The notes beneath the pieces were generated by a model. It was not told the DNA's origin, made no database searches, and saw only the letters and a program-made list of their open reading frames with translations. The translations under genes and the position numbers were made by a program. Shown piece after piece: positions 42,402 to 53,370 of a DNA stretch of 64,000 bases (the stretch's first letter is position 1; every line of letters begins with the position of its first letter). This stretch comes from Pomacea canaliculata (taxonomy: Eukaryota; Mollusca; Gastropoda; Architaenioglossa; Ampullariidae): positions 1,240,001 through 1,304,000 of the forward strand of contig NC_037599.1 of the NCBI RefSeq assembly GCF_003073045.1, written 5' to 3'.

Positions 42402-43424
42402 TCATCCAATGGATTTCTTTTCATCAGTTTTTTTCTTCACAGTCGACGACTCAGTGATTTCCTCTGTTATTCTTGCGGTTGGAAACACTTTGCGAAAATT
42501 GTGAAAAAATGCAAGGTAAAATATAATATTAATGCTAGAGTTCAGCGCCTCAAGAAACTCATAAGTAGGGATCAATACGTCGAAGACAATGTAGTAAGCG
42601 CTCCGACTTTGTTTTTCAGTATAATGGAAATATGTAAAAGCAAGTGCTAAAGAAGTGCCATTAATAAGGTAGGCCAGTATAGTGCATACTGACATCAACA
42701 CCACGACCACCGTCACCCGCCGACCTCTTCCTGGTCCACTTCCTGATATTGAATCTTGTGCTGATAATGTTAATGATCTCAAAGCTAATGAATAGTGAAG
42801 TTTCTTCAGAAGAAAGATGTTGAAGATGACTATCAGAAGAGTGGCTACAGAAGTGCCAAGAAAAAGGATGGCGACTATTAAAAAGTATGGAACTTTCAGT
42901 TTATCATTGAAAACCAATAATGTGATGACGGGAAAGGGGATGGTAATCAGAAGACACCAAAACGAGAGGGCGACACAGGCAACAATGACTTGACATCGTG
43001 TTAGAAGAGTGCCGTTGTAAACCTCTATAGGTCTGGAAACAACGATAAAGCGACACACTGCTATCAATAGTGTCACGTGCACAGACAAAGACTGTCCAAG
43101 GAATTCTGTGCCGTACACTGTGAAAAGCACTGTAAAATAAGTGTGGTCGGAAAAGTAGCGGCGGAACAAAATTATAATCCTACAGCAAGAACTCGACACA
43201 AGATGTTGGATGTCGACGACGGCGAGGTACTTGAACAGGAAGATGACAGAGTTGTACGTGGTGTGGGTGTTCCACACAACCAGTGACACCACGTTACCCA
43301 CGATACCCAGACACGACACCGTTAGAATGACGTAATCGATGGCACGGAGCTGGGTACGGTGATAAGGAAGTCCTGTTGCGGCGTCTCTGTTAACCCCTGT
43401 GAAAACAGCCAGAGACACATCCAT
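42402..43424 (-). CDS. Receptor 4: atypical class A GPCR, intact
   Basis: 340 residues from ATG 43424 (MDVSLAVFTGVNRD), behind the TTTTGCAG|GTAGAAG acceptor. TM1 is GIVGNVVSLVVW, the first loop WNTHTTYNSVIFLF (as in receptors 6 and 7), TM2 LAVVD, TM3 ends AVCRFIVVSRPIEV, TM7 NSSINIIFYLAFFHNFR. The third loop is rich in Ser and Gly (SAQDSISGSGPGRGRR). It shares the TM4-TM5 segment FPVITLLVFNDKLKVPYFLI with receptor 5. Leader intron about 0.7 kb, to exon end 44157. No cysteine at 3.25, D3.49 is Cys, P7.50 is Ile. Confidence 0.93.
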   Translation of the reverse strand: MDVSLAVFTGVNRDAATGLPYHRTQLRAIDYVILTVSCLGIVGNVVSLVVWNTHTTYNSVIFLFKYLAVVDIQHLVSSSCCRIIILFRRYFSDHTYFTVLFTVYGTEFLGQSLSVHVTLLIAVCRFIVVSRPIEVYNGTLLTRCQVIVACVALSFWCLLITIPFPVITLLVFNDKLKVPYFLIVAILFLGTSVATLLIVIFNIFLLKKLHYSLALRSLTLSAQDSISGSGPGRGRRVTVVVVLMSVCTILAYLINGTSLALAFTYFHYTEKQSRSAYYIVFDVLIPTYEFLEALNSSINIIFYLAFFHNFRKVFPTARITEEITESSTVKKKTDEKKSIG

Positions 43425-44156
43425 AAGGTCTTCTTCCTCTGGTGCTTCTACCTGCAAAAGTGAGAGAACAGCTCAGTTGGATTCATTCGAGTTTTTATAG
43501 GATCTGTCTGATTTGACTTTTTCCTAGCATTGTATATTTTAATATTTCAATGACAAACTGCTTGAGGAACTAACACAATCAATCCTGCTTGGTCACAAAT
43601 TTTGGCGCGGTAATAATGGATTGTGTAGTAATCGCTGTTTTCAGAGTTAGTCTTGTGTAGTTTATGGAATGGCATACACGTACCATATTGCATTTTGTAA
43701 TTATTATGTTTTCGGCGATTTCTGTATCTTAACATACATTTATATACATTGGTATTGATACCGAAGTCACAAGTTGCAAGTAGGGTAGTAATTGCAACTG
43801 CAGTTCTGCCGTTTTTCCTTTTCCAAACGTGCACTGCAATTTTCAGTTCTAGATTCAGTCAAGAGGAAGGTTGTAGTTTGTAGATTGTTTTGAATGTTTT
43901 TATGCTTTTGCTAGCAGAATTTTCCCTTTCGTTTCTTGATTTCCTTATTTGTTTTATTGGCATCCCGGTGTCTTGTCATGTGCCGGTGACATGTGTGACG
44001 CCCACCCATTTATTTGGTGTCATCTGAAAAAGGCGATGTACTACACAAACCTTACTACAAACAAAATGAAGACTGTCAAACACAAACATAGACATGGAGT
44101 CCGACATGCAGCCAGACTGATAAACAAAGAATTTCTTGCAGTTCTTGGCTACTTAC

Positions 44157-44425
44157 TGCTGGGAGAAACGCCGGCTGATGTCACTGAGAGCGTCCCTTGA
44201 CCTCAAATGTTGTAAGGGTCCAATGAGTATTCAGGGCGGGTACAAATGGTTGTACGGGTGGCATCGTTAGTGAGTACAAGTTCCCGTAACTCTATTTACT
44301 GTTGTCCGCCATGTTGAGCCCTGCCCGCGTCATACGTGTATTACGTCTTAATCACAGTACGTATGAGCATGACGACATTCATGACGACATTATGACATTG
44401 TCATACGTACTGTGATTATGACGAC
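44157..44425 (-). promoter_or_regulatory. Receptor 4 5' module (class I with long palindrome)
   Basis: Donor CCAGCA|GTAAGT (exon end 44157), upstream ORF MADNSK, and the CRE-rich palindrome from about 44347 to 44421. The arms pair except for one base (cgtcttaatcacag against cgtcataatcacag). The loop is lengthened by a duplicated catgacgacatt. Confidence 0.6.
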
Positions 44426-45344
44426 AGGAAAAGAGCGCGGACGGGTGACGGTGTGCCGAGACTAACACTTAGTCTCTTGCCGAGTGATCCGCTATTAGGT
44501 TTCGGCGAACCATCAGTAGCCGACAGTAAACCACACCGAGACTACTGGCCTTACATTTTGCGACGAATGTAAAGCGCGGATAAAGACGGAGGGTTGAGCG
44601 TGGCGATAGGAAACCCACCCCATGCTTCTTTTTTGTAATGCTTCCCTCTCTCTTTCTGACGGCTTTCTCTTGCCTCTATTTCGCCCAGTTTCTGGGGAGT
44701 ACTAAATAAACTTTCCTCAGCGTTTGATTCTTGTTTCCTCTTCTTGTCTTTTTGTGGAGCCAGTATTTACTATTTTCCTGCCTCTGTTGGATAGTACAGC
44801 GACAACACAGCGCCAAAGACACAACACCTACAAGCAAAGTCAGGCCACTTCATTTAGAATGTCGGAAATAGAAAACGGTTTTCTTAATGTAACATCACTC
44901 TGTGAGGAGTCCTGGGTGATATTAACAGCGTCTGATTATAAACAATATGGAGAAGAGTAAACAAATGTTAAAGTAGGAGGATGTCTGAATAGGTATTAAA
45001 AGGAAGTGTAAGACATGTCCTTTTTATTAGTGACCAGAATTGTTTAGAGCTGTGAGCTACAAGATACACACCAGCAGTGTGACCCTTCAAATCTTACAGA
45101 CAGTATTGGGTATCATTCAGTGAAAATGAACTTTGTGTCTTTCATGCTTGTTGAAGGTCTTCGTATCATCACTCGGCAATGTTCACTGTTTGATGTTGAC
45201 TACTAGCATAAATAGCATGACGATAGTTACGATAACATTAATATGGACTTCAACCTTTGTCTTTTTCACGCTTCCATTTATTTTGTTCAGTCATCTCTAT
45301 TCATCAGTGCGGCATCATCCGTTAAACGTTATCTGCAATTATTA

Positions 45345-46370
45345 TTATAGATCATACCATAAATTTCTGTTCATCAGTTTTTTCTGCTGAATCGACGACT
45401 CAGTGATTTCCTCTGTTATTCTTGCGGCTGGAAACACTTTGCGAAAATTGTGAAAAAACGCAATGTAAAAAATAATATTAATGCTAGAGTTCAGCGCCTC
45501 AAGAAAATCATAAATAGGGATCAATACGTCGAAGACAATGTAGTAAGCGCTCCGACTTTGTTTTTCAGTATAATGGAAATACGTAAAAGCAAGTGCTAAA
45601 GTAGTGCCATTAATAAGGTAGGCCAGTATAGTGCATACTGACATCAACACCACGACCAACGTCACTCGCCGACCTCTTCCTGGACCACTTGATACTGAAT
45701 CTTGTGCTGAAAATGTTGATGGTCTCACAGCTGAGGAATAGCGAAGTTTCTTCAGAAGAAGGATGTTGAAGATGACTATCAGAAGAGTGGCTATAGAAGT
45801 GTCAAGAAAAAGGATGGCGACTATTAAAAAGTATGGAACTTTCAGTTTATCATTGAAAACCAATAATGTGATGACGGGAAAGGGGATGGTAATCAGAAGA
45901 CACCAAAACGAGAGGGCTACACAGGCAACAATGACTTGACATCGTGTTAGAAGAGTGCCACTGTAAACCTCTAGAGGTCTGGACACTACGATAAAGCGAC
46001 ACACTGCTATCAATAGTGTCACGTGCACAGACAAAGACTGTCCAAGCAATTCTGTGCCGTACGCTGTGAAAAGCACTGTAAAATAAGTGTGGTCGGAGAA
46101 GTAGCGGCGGAACAAAATTATAATCCTACAGCAATAAGTTGACACAAGATGTTGGATGTCGACGACGGCGAGGTACTTGAACAGGAAGATGACGGGGTTG
46201 TACGTCTTGTGGGTTCTCCAAACAAGCAGTGACACCACGTTACCCACGATACCCAGACACGACACCGTTAGAATGACGTAATCGATGGCATTGAGTTGGG
46301 TACGGTGATAAGGAAGTCCTGTTGCGGCGTCTATGTCAGCTCCTGTGAAAATAGCCAGAGACACATCCAT
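45345..46370 (-). CDS. Receptor 5: atypical class A GPCR, intact
   Basis: 341 residues from ATG 46370 (MDVSLAIFTGADIDAATG). The N-terminus and the TM4-to-tail region are like receptor 4 (CQVIVACVALSFWCLLITIP, FNDKLKVPYFLIV). The first loop to TM3 is like receptors 2 and 3 (WRTHKTYNPVIFLFKYLAV, TAYGTELLGQ), so it looks mosaic. TM3 ends AVCRFIVVSRP and TM7 is NSSINIIFYIAFFHNFR. The tail ends RNLWYDL. It has the same acceptor before the start. The leader intron of 1.8 kb holds a LINE. Confidence 0.93.
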   Translation of the reverse strand: MDVSLAIFTGADIDAATGLPYHRTQLNAIDYVILTVSCLGIVGNVVSLLVWRTHKTYNPVIFLFKYLAVVDIQHLVSTYCCRIIILFRRYFSDHTYFTVLFTAYGTELLGQSLSVHVTLLIAVCRFIVVSRPLEVYSGTLLTRCQVIVACVALSFWCLLITIPFPVITLLVFNDKLKVPYFLIVAILFLDTSIATLLIVIFNILLLKKLRYSSAVRPSTFSAQDSVSSGPGRGRRVTLVVVLMSVCTILAYLINGTTLALAFTYFHYTEKQSRSAYYIVFDVLIPIYDFLEALNSSINIIFYIAFFHNFRKVFPAARITEEITESSIQQKKLMNRNLWYDL

Positions 46371-46403
46371 AAAGTCTTCTTCCTCTGGTGCTTCTACCTG
46401 CAA

Positions 46404-46937
46404 AAGTGAGAGAACAGCTCAGTTGTATTCATTCGAGTTTTTATAGGATCGGTCTGATATTATTTTCCTACCATTGTCTACTTTAATATTTCAACAACAA
46501 ACTGCTTGAAGAACTAACACAATCAATCATGTTTGGCGCGGTAATAATTAATTGTGTAGTAATCGCTGTTTTCAGAGTTTGCATTGTGTAGTTTATGGAA
46601 TGGCATACACGTAACACATTGTATTTTCTAATTATTATGTTTTCAGCTATCAGTTTCAGTTTCTGTATCATTTAGATACATTGGTATTGATACCGAAGTC
46701 ATAAGTTGCATGTAGGGTAGTAATTGCAACTGCAGTTCTGCTGTTTTTCTTTTCCACACGTGCACTGCAATTTTCAGTTCTAGATTCAGTCAAGAGGAAG
46801 GTTGTAGTTTGTAGATTGTTTTGAATCTTTTTATGCTTTCCTTTTGTTCCTTGATTTCCTTATTTGTTTTATTGGCATTCAGGCCTTTCTGGATATGAAA
46901 TGCTGTCTGGAAGTCTTGGTGGAGGTGGAACAAACCA
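46404..46937. other. Receptor 5 UTR intron, proximal part
   Basis: AT-rich and homologous to 43458-43930 of unit 4 (cattggtattgataccgaagtc, caagaggaaggttgtagttt). No gene. Confidence 0.5.
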
Positions 46938-46982
46938 TTAACAACAACAACAACAACAACAACAACAAACAACAACAACAAC
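46938..46982. repeat. (AAC)n microsatellite, LINE tail
   Basis: aacaac repeats with one aaac interruption, forming the 3' tail of the adjoining minus-strand LINE. Confidence 0.85.
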
Positions 46983-47990
46983 ATTTTTTCCAATGGTTTG
47001 CTCATTTCGGTTTACATAAATAATACACATACTGAATCGTCAACAACAATAATCACACAGGAAATACGAGCTCACGTTTACAACGGATACACCTACTTAA
47101 ATACAGACACACCTTATGCATGCTGAGGGTCAAGACCGGGTTGCAAAATGCGTCTTAAGTTTGGACTTAAAGGTGGTAAGAGAATCAGAGTGACGAGGGC
47201 AAGTTGATGGGGCTTGGTAGGAAGAATACCTGTGTCCATAGTCTTTGTCTTAGTGGGACTCGTAGAAGCTTGGTGTCAGAAAATGAGTGAAGAGGTCGTG
47301 CAGGCGTATAGAACACAAAGGCAGAGATTAGAGGTTTAGTTGCATCAGTGGTGAGATGATGACGAATGGTACTCATCCTATGAAATTCAAGGTAAGCATT
47401 TCTGCGGACATGAGAAATATGTTGATGAAAAGTCAACATCTGACCGAGAATGATACCCAGACTGCGGACAGAGGTGGAGAAAGCAATATTTGAGTTGTTT
47501 ATAAACAGACTGAGAGAGAGAGGTTGACTCAGAAATGTCTTTGGACAAGTGAGTAGCAGTTCAGTCTTATCGTCATTGACTTGCAGTATATTTTGGAGCG
47601 TTCAAAACTTAACATCATCTATACATTCCTGTGTATGCATCAGTAGTCCAGTAGAGGTGACTGATAAATCATCAGCAAAACTGACACGTGACATGGCATG
47701 GCCGGAAATAACATTAGATAGATGGGACATATAAAAAAATAGTATTGCACCCGAGACAGACCCTTGCGGTCTCTGTATCTCAGGACAGAAGGATCTAGGT
47801 ATAATGACGGCGGATAGAGTGTTAGAAATATCAAATGTACTGATTAACCACAAAATAAAGTAAGAATAGTTCTGTAGACAGATAAATGGAAGAACAGACA
47901 GCGAGAAGGGAGAGATATGTCTCTTCTCACTCTCTTCTTGATGCACTCTCTGTCTTCTACCCTAGTCTATCGTTTTCTTCGGGTGTCTTT
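46938..47990 (-). mobile_element. CR1/L2-like LINE in the receptor 5 UTR intron
   Basis: The minus strand reads reverse-transcriptase pieces: LWLISTFDISNTLSAVI, QRPQGSVSGAILFFYMSHL, SFADDLSVTSTG (47700-47660), then LQVNDDKTELLLTCPKTF, HISHVRRNAYLEFHRMS (about 47420-47370), and a 3' tail of (GTT)n at 46981-46938. The FADD catalytic box is kept. Several frame changes make it dead. Pieces of the same insertion in units 1 and 2 show that it predates their split. Confidence 0.8.
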
Positions 47991-48175
47991 CTTGTCATGT
48001 AACGGTGACATGTGTGACGCCCACCCATTTATTTGGTGTCATCTGAAAAAGCCGATGTACTACACAAACCTTACTACAAACAAAATAAAGACTGTCAAAC
48101 ATAAACACAGACATGGAGACAGACATGCAGCCAGACTGATAAACAAAGAATTTCTTGCAGTTCTTGGCTACTTAC

Positions 48176-48430
48176 TGCTGGGAGAAACGCCGGCTGATGT
48201 CACGGAGAGCGTCCCTTGACCTCAAATGTTGTAAGGGTCCAATGAGTATTCAGGGCGGGCACAAATGGTTGTGCGGGTGGCATCATTAGTGAGTACAAGT
48301 TCCCGTAACTCTATTTACTGTTGTCCGCCATGTTGAGCCCTGCCCGCGTCATACATGAATTACGTCATAATCACAGTACGTATGAGCATGACGACATTAT
48401 GACATGGTCATACGTACTGTGATTATGACG
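48176..48430 (-). promoter_or_regulatory. Receptor 5 5' module (class I, perfect palindrome)
   Basis: Donor CCAGCA|GTAAGT with exon end 48176; upstream ORF at 48331-48311 (MADNSK) in AACATGGCGGAC. The palindrome at 48363-48430 has two 23-base arms that match perfectly (48363-48385 and 48408-48430) around a 22-base loop. The arms contain ATGACG and TACGTA, CRE-like half sites. This is the cleanest copy of the module. Confidence 0.65.
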
Positions 48431-48832
48431 ACAGGAAAAGAGCGCTGACTGGTGACGGTGTGCCGAGACTAACACTTAGTCTCTTGCCGAGTGATCCGCT
48501 ATTAGGTTTCGGCGAACCATCAGTAGCCGACAGTAAACCACACCGAGACTACTGGCCTTACATTTTGCGACGAGTGTAAAGCGCGGATACAGACGGAGGG
48601 TTGAGCGTGGCGATAGGAAACCCACCCCATGAAAACAATCCCTGCTGCTGAAACCGTGACAACATCACTGTTTGCAAAGTTGAAACTGAAAACTTAGAGG
48701 ATTTGTCGAAAGGCACGACTAGGAGTGGAGCCTGCGGCATAATTTGACTCAATAAGGGAAAGCACACCTGGTTCGAACCCTGTTGGAATTGACAGATTAA
48801 AAGCTTTTTCTTGATTCAATGTGTATGAAGAG

Positions 48833-48872
48833 AATGATGATGATGATGATGATGATAATAATAATAATAATG
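48833..48872. repeat. (GAT)n(ATA)n microsatellite at the shared retroelement tail
   Basis: Occupies the site that holds (GAC)n in unit 1 and (ACA)n in unit 2, followed by tgcaaaatgtgtaaagtgc. Confidence 0.85.
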
Positions 48873-49530
48873 CAAAATGTGTAAAGTGCATACTCACACA
48901 CCTAAGGAGCATGCTCCCAGCGCTGAAGAACAAGAACGAAACAAGGACAGCATACGAGGGACATAAAAACAAGTAAATAACTTACGAAGTATAAAAGAAT
49001 CAACAACCGGAATAAATGAAGAGAATAAAATCAAAGACAGAAAACACAAAAACACACACACAACAGCGCTATGTACCTACTGAAATATTCACATCACAGC
49101 ATCTAATCTTCAAACCCCTTCCGTCCTCTCCCTTGTATACACACCGTTTATGTGACAATGACGGCTTCATTCTGTCAAAGTGTGCGCAAAGAACGAACAC
49201 TAATTAAACCATGGTTGCACTCAAAAGTCTCCATCCCGTACCCCTCCCCCCCCAAAAAAAAAAAAACCCATACAAAAAAAAAAACAATAACAAAACAAAA
49301 CAAAAAACAAAAGCAAAAGAAAACCACTTACTTACCAGCTAATGGTAGCTATATGAGGGCGGATTGATACAGAATAGTCCACGATTGTCGCTGCTCGGGT
49401 AACACTGAGACACAGTGACGTCACCAGTGAATTATTCACTGGGTGATGTTCGTCACATGACTGCTGCCATCTTTTGCCAAGTGCTGAGCGTCTTGGTTGG
49501 GTCCTTGCTGTAGCAGGTCCTTTGTTGTAT

Positions 49531-50030
49531 TTAGCTGTATGGTGTCCTGCTTTTGTGTATTTTTTTACTGGACGAAGGCACAGACACGTCCTTTATCCGG
49601 CATGACTATCGCTGACCCCCGTCTATCACAACTTCAGTTTCTACTCCTCCTATCAATATTAGAATTGTGTTTTCTTTTGTTTTTGAATTTTCATTCAAGA
49701 ATATTTCACTTCTTTCAATTTCTTTTCGCTCTCTACTTGAGCTAGAATTTCTCCTCTCTTATAGTTGTCGTATGGGATAGCCATTTCGCTGTCCTCGTCT
49801 TTCATGTAGCTGTTATTGTTACTGGTACTGATTTTTTCTTTCTTGGAAATTTTGTCTTGTTTTGGTCTTCGTTGACTTAGACTTCCTTTCGAATTCTTCC
49901 AGTCATGATGTCCATTGACCACTTCTCGTGTTCGTGTCACCCGTTCGAATGGTGGTCTGGCGAGCAAACTGTGTATGAAACATAGTCCTCTTGCTACGTC
50001 GCTTGTTTTCCTCGTTACCATTGTTACATC
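49531..50030 (-). pseudogene. Possible LINE ORF1-type N-terminal remnant
   Basis: The minus-strand frame 50021-49695 has a charged, low-complexity character (SKGSLSQRRPKQDKISKKEK, then QVESEKKLKE) and follows the unit 5 end where the ORF1 remnant stands in the other units. No RRM-like block was found, so the call is weak. Confidence 0.3.
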
Positions 50031-52330
50031 TTCTCTCTCTCTCAGAATGAACGCATAAACATGTATTCATTTACACACACATATCAGTCTTCTGGTCTGC
50101 TGTACAGCTCGGCGTCTTTACTCCATACAGTCTCGTCTCTGACTCCCCGTCTCCCGGCTTCCCGCCTTCTGTCTCTTTCTCCCCAGAGAGGTCAAGGCCG
50201 TCCGTCTAGACTATCTATTAATAGTCATGTGCCTGGGATACGACGACAACTTAGTTTTGTCTGCACACGTATGGCAGGCGCCACTTGCCACGCTATTTTT
50301 TCATGCTGTCTTAAACATTGTGGAGGTTTTCTGGTGTTTCGGAGAAAATATAGATAATAGATAGTATTTATCTGTGAATCGTACTAGAAATATTTTAAGG
50401 AACGCAGCTGTTTCTTGAGGGGTTAGGTTATTTGGTGACAGTTTGGCTAATTCTGGGAGACTACTTTCAGAGTTTGCTTCAAAGTCTTCAAAGGCGATAG
50501 GTTTCCCCTTGCCGTGACAAGTTGGCCTTTTTCAGCATCAGCATGTCACATTAGTCTGAGTGGCATAGTTCACTCAGCTTCCTGGAGATACCTGATGTCA
50601 GTCATCGCAGACTGGTGTGCACTCCAGTACAGCTGTGACAGCTCCACATTGTGAAGCAGCTGCAGGAAGGTAATCAGAAACTGAAGTCTGTTAAAAGTAT
50701 ATTATGCCATATGGGTGTAGGCGTCTCTAATGACCATTTTTTTCTTGCCCTGATCAGACTTAAGCTGTGATGTCCTGACCTGATTTGTTAAGAGTGTAAA
50801 TTATTCATGCAGAAACATGTTGAGGTGATGATATGTCAGTTTTATTTTTGAATCTTTTCGAGAGTCCACGGTTTTATACTGAACGTGATTGGTAAATATT
50901 AAAATAGTAGCACATTGAATGAATAATCTGAATTATACCCCTAGTAACCTGAATAATTGTTTGATTTCTAAGGATTGTAATTATTTGTACAGGCTATTTT
51001 TTAATTCTTTTATCTATGTTCCTCGTGGACTGGTGTGTCACATCTTGCTGAGCTTCAAGAAGGGCGGCAACTAGGAAAAGACTGTAGTGTCGGTTTTTTT
51101 GTAGTTAATTATGTTGGGGTTCCAAACCGGTGAAGGCTTCAAAGCGGACTTCAAACAGTAACGAGACTTACTATAAAACTGTGACTTGCTGTTTGTATAG
51201 GTCATAATGTATTTTTGCGAATTAGGCAATCATTCTGTTTGCTGGACTCTATTTCATGCATATTATATTTGCTTCCTAAATTCACAGTTTGTTGGTGTTT
51301 TTTTTTATTTAGCTCGTCCGCAAGTAAATGCAGAGTTGCATGTAAGAGGTCTATTAAAGTGACTTTATTGATGGCCCCTCTGCCCTCCCCTCCTTTTTGT
51401 TACCCTATACTGAAGTTTGACCATTTGTTACACTCTTGCTGAATTTGACGAGTTTACCTCGCACTCCTTATGGAAGAATTTAATTGTACAACTTTTCCAT
51501 GGTAGCCGGCATGTTGTACTTAAAGCGATTTTACTTTAAAAGTTGTACAGTTGTACAGTTGCTATAGGACTACATCATAGCTCTCGATTAGAAAAATTAG
51601 CATTTCAAAATACTTGAGACGTTGATTATCTTCTAATATGTCTATTAATCAAATGCTTGTCTGACAAACATTAACGATGCAGTGTTTTTTTAATTCACAA
51701 ACATTGACAAGAACAACAGATGTTTGGAGTGTTTGTTGTCAAAATACTTTTCTTTGTTAATTGGATACGATGCTTCAATAAACCCATACGGCTTTCACGA
51801 ACGAAAACAATTCATGAAAATTTATCATTTGGAATTTTGAAAAAAGAAAAACTTTTTCTCGGTGCAACATCACTCTATAAGTCCTGAGTGAATTAACAGC
51901 ATCTGGTTATAAATAACATGGAGTAGAGTAAAACGAAAGAAAAAGAAGAACAGGATTTGACAAGGTATTAGAACGGAGTTTAATATGACATGAGATTTCT
52001 GAGTGATAATGTTTTGAACTATTAGGTAGTGACATTTCAGGTACACACCAGTCGTAAATGAGCTCCAGTGTACAACTGACTAAATCTTTAACTAAAATCA
52101 TTCAATGACAATGAATCTGTCAATCTTTCTCATGGTCATCTTATCTATGTTAAGCAGTTGATGACTTTGTTGATGACGCCTGACCTATAACCTCCAGCAT
52201 GGACGATCTGACGATATTTCGTATAACATTACCCGACAACGATCTTTGTCTTTTTCGCGCTTTTTGGGGTAGCCTCACCTGTATTTATCAATGGGCATCA
52301 TCTGATGAAACCTGGTCTATCATTAACAAT
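50031..52330. other. Non-coding region upstream of the receptor 6 3' end
   Basis: About 2.3 kb, AT-rich. The stretch 51390-51500 resembles 16210-16330. From 51560 it resembles the 3' flank of the other receptors (catagctctcgat, gtctgacaaacattaac, acatggagtagagtaaa). No additional gene was recognised. Confidence 0.5.
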
Positions 52331-52335
52331 GTAGA

Positions 52336-53352
52336 TCATCTGATTAAAGTTTTGTTCATTGTTGTTCTCGTTGGAGTCGATGACTCAGGTACTTGATTTT
52401 TTATTCCAACGGTTGGAAACACTTTGCAAAAATTGTGAAAAAACGCATAGTAAAAAATTATATTAATGCTAGAGTTTATCACTTGAAAAAGCTCATAAAC
52501 AGAGACTAATATGTCAAGCAATCGGCAGCCAGTGGGCTTACCTTGTGGTTCACTAAAATGAATGTACATAAAAACACATGCTACAATAGTGCCACCAAGA
52601 AGATATGCCAGTACAGAGAACAGCGACATCAACACCACGACCAGCGTCACCCGTTGACTTCTTCCCCACAGCTCCGGATGTTGAGCTGAAGTTGTTGATG
52701 AAGTCATCAGCGATGATGAGCGAAGTTTCTTTAGAAGAAGGATGTTAAAGACGACCATCAGAATAATGGGAAAAATCAAGCCAAGGAAGTAGATCGCGAG
52801 GGGAGTAAAATGTGAAGCTTGGAGTTTACCGTAGTAGGTCAATAATGTGATGACCAAATATGGGATGCTAATCAGCAAACCCCAAATAAAGAGGACCACA
52901 CAGGCAAGGATTATTTGATGTCGTGTTAGAAGAGTGCCGTTGTAAACCTGTAGAGGTCTGGACACAACGAGAAAGCGACACACTGCTATCATTAGTGTGG
53001 AGTTCACAGACATTGTTTGTCCAAGCATTGTCATGGTGTACAATATGAAGATCAGTACGCTGTAAGTGCTGACGAGAACGGAACGGCGGAAGTAAGTCAA
53101 AACTCTGCTGAAAAAAGTCGACAAGAGAAGCACGGTATCCCACATAGCTAGGTACTTGAATAGAAAGATGATGGCATTGAAGGTGGTGTGGGTGTTCCAA
53201 ACAACCACTGACACAAAGTTACCCACGATACCCAGCAGTGAAACGGCTACAATGACGTAATCAATGGCACCGAAATGCGTAGGTATATAAAGAGCCGTTA
53301 TGTCCAAGACTATGTTATCCTCTGTGGAAACGCTCTCTCGAGACACATCCAT
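52336..53352 (-). CDS. Receptor 6: atypical class A GPCR, intact, more diverged
   Basis: 338 residues from ATG 53352 (MDVSRESVSTEDN), six codons past a TTG in the acceptor TTGCAG|GAAGAAGAC. TM1 GIVGNFVSVVVWNTHTTFN, TM2 FLFKYLAMWD, TM3 ends AVCRFLVVSRPLQV, TM4 CVVLFIWGLLISIPYL, TM5 FPIILMVVFNILLLKKL, TM6 RVTLVVVLMSLFSVLAYL, TM7 NSSINIIFYYAFFHNF. It keeps CRF and NIIFY. Sequence is clearly more distant from receptors 1-5 than those are from one another. Leader intron about 1.5 kb to exon end 54879. Confidence 0.93.
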   Translation of the reverse strand: MDVSRESVSTEDNIVLDITALYIPTHFGAIDYVIVAVSLLGIVGNFVSVVVWNTHTTFNAIIFLFKYLAMWDTVLLLSTFFSRVLTYFRRSVLVSTYSVLIFILYTMTMLGQTMSVNSTLMIAVCRFLVVSRPLQVYNGTLLTRHQIILACVVLFIWGLLISIPYLVITLLTYYGKLQASHFTPLAIYFLGLIFPIILMVVFNILLLKKLRSSSLMTSSTTSAQHPELWGRSQRVTLVVVLMSLFSVLAYLLGGTIVACVFMYIHFSEPQGKPTGCRLLDILVSVYELFQVINSSINIIFYYAFFHNFCKVFPTVGIKNQVPESSTPTRTTMNKTLIR

Positions 53353-53370
53353 ATAGTCTTCTTCCTGCAA

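Larger units (their letters stand above)
42236..44900. repeat. Duplicated receptor unit 4
   Basis: Starts cagtgtgacccctcaaat and carries receptor 4 and its class I module. At 44627 it jumps from the conserved ggaaacccaccccatg into ORF1-remnant sequence equivalent to 26111 onwards, so about 5 kb of the unit 1/2 layout is missing. The left joint (42180-42235) is an ORF1-remnant end. Confidence 0.7.
44930..49530. repeat. Duplicated receptor unit 5
   Basis: Starts with sequence like 17280 onwards (aacaatatggag-agagtaaacaaat). It carries receptor 5, an intronic LINE, the class I module, the GAT/ATA tract at 48833-48872 and the segment to cagctaatggtagctatatgaggg. It holds the empty sites for the LINE and the THAP element of unit 1. 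Confidence 0.75.
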
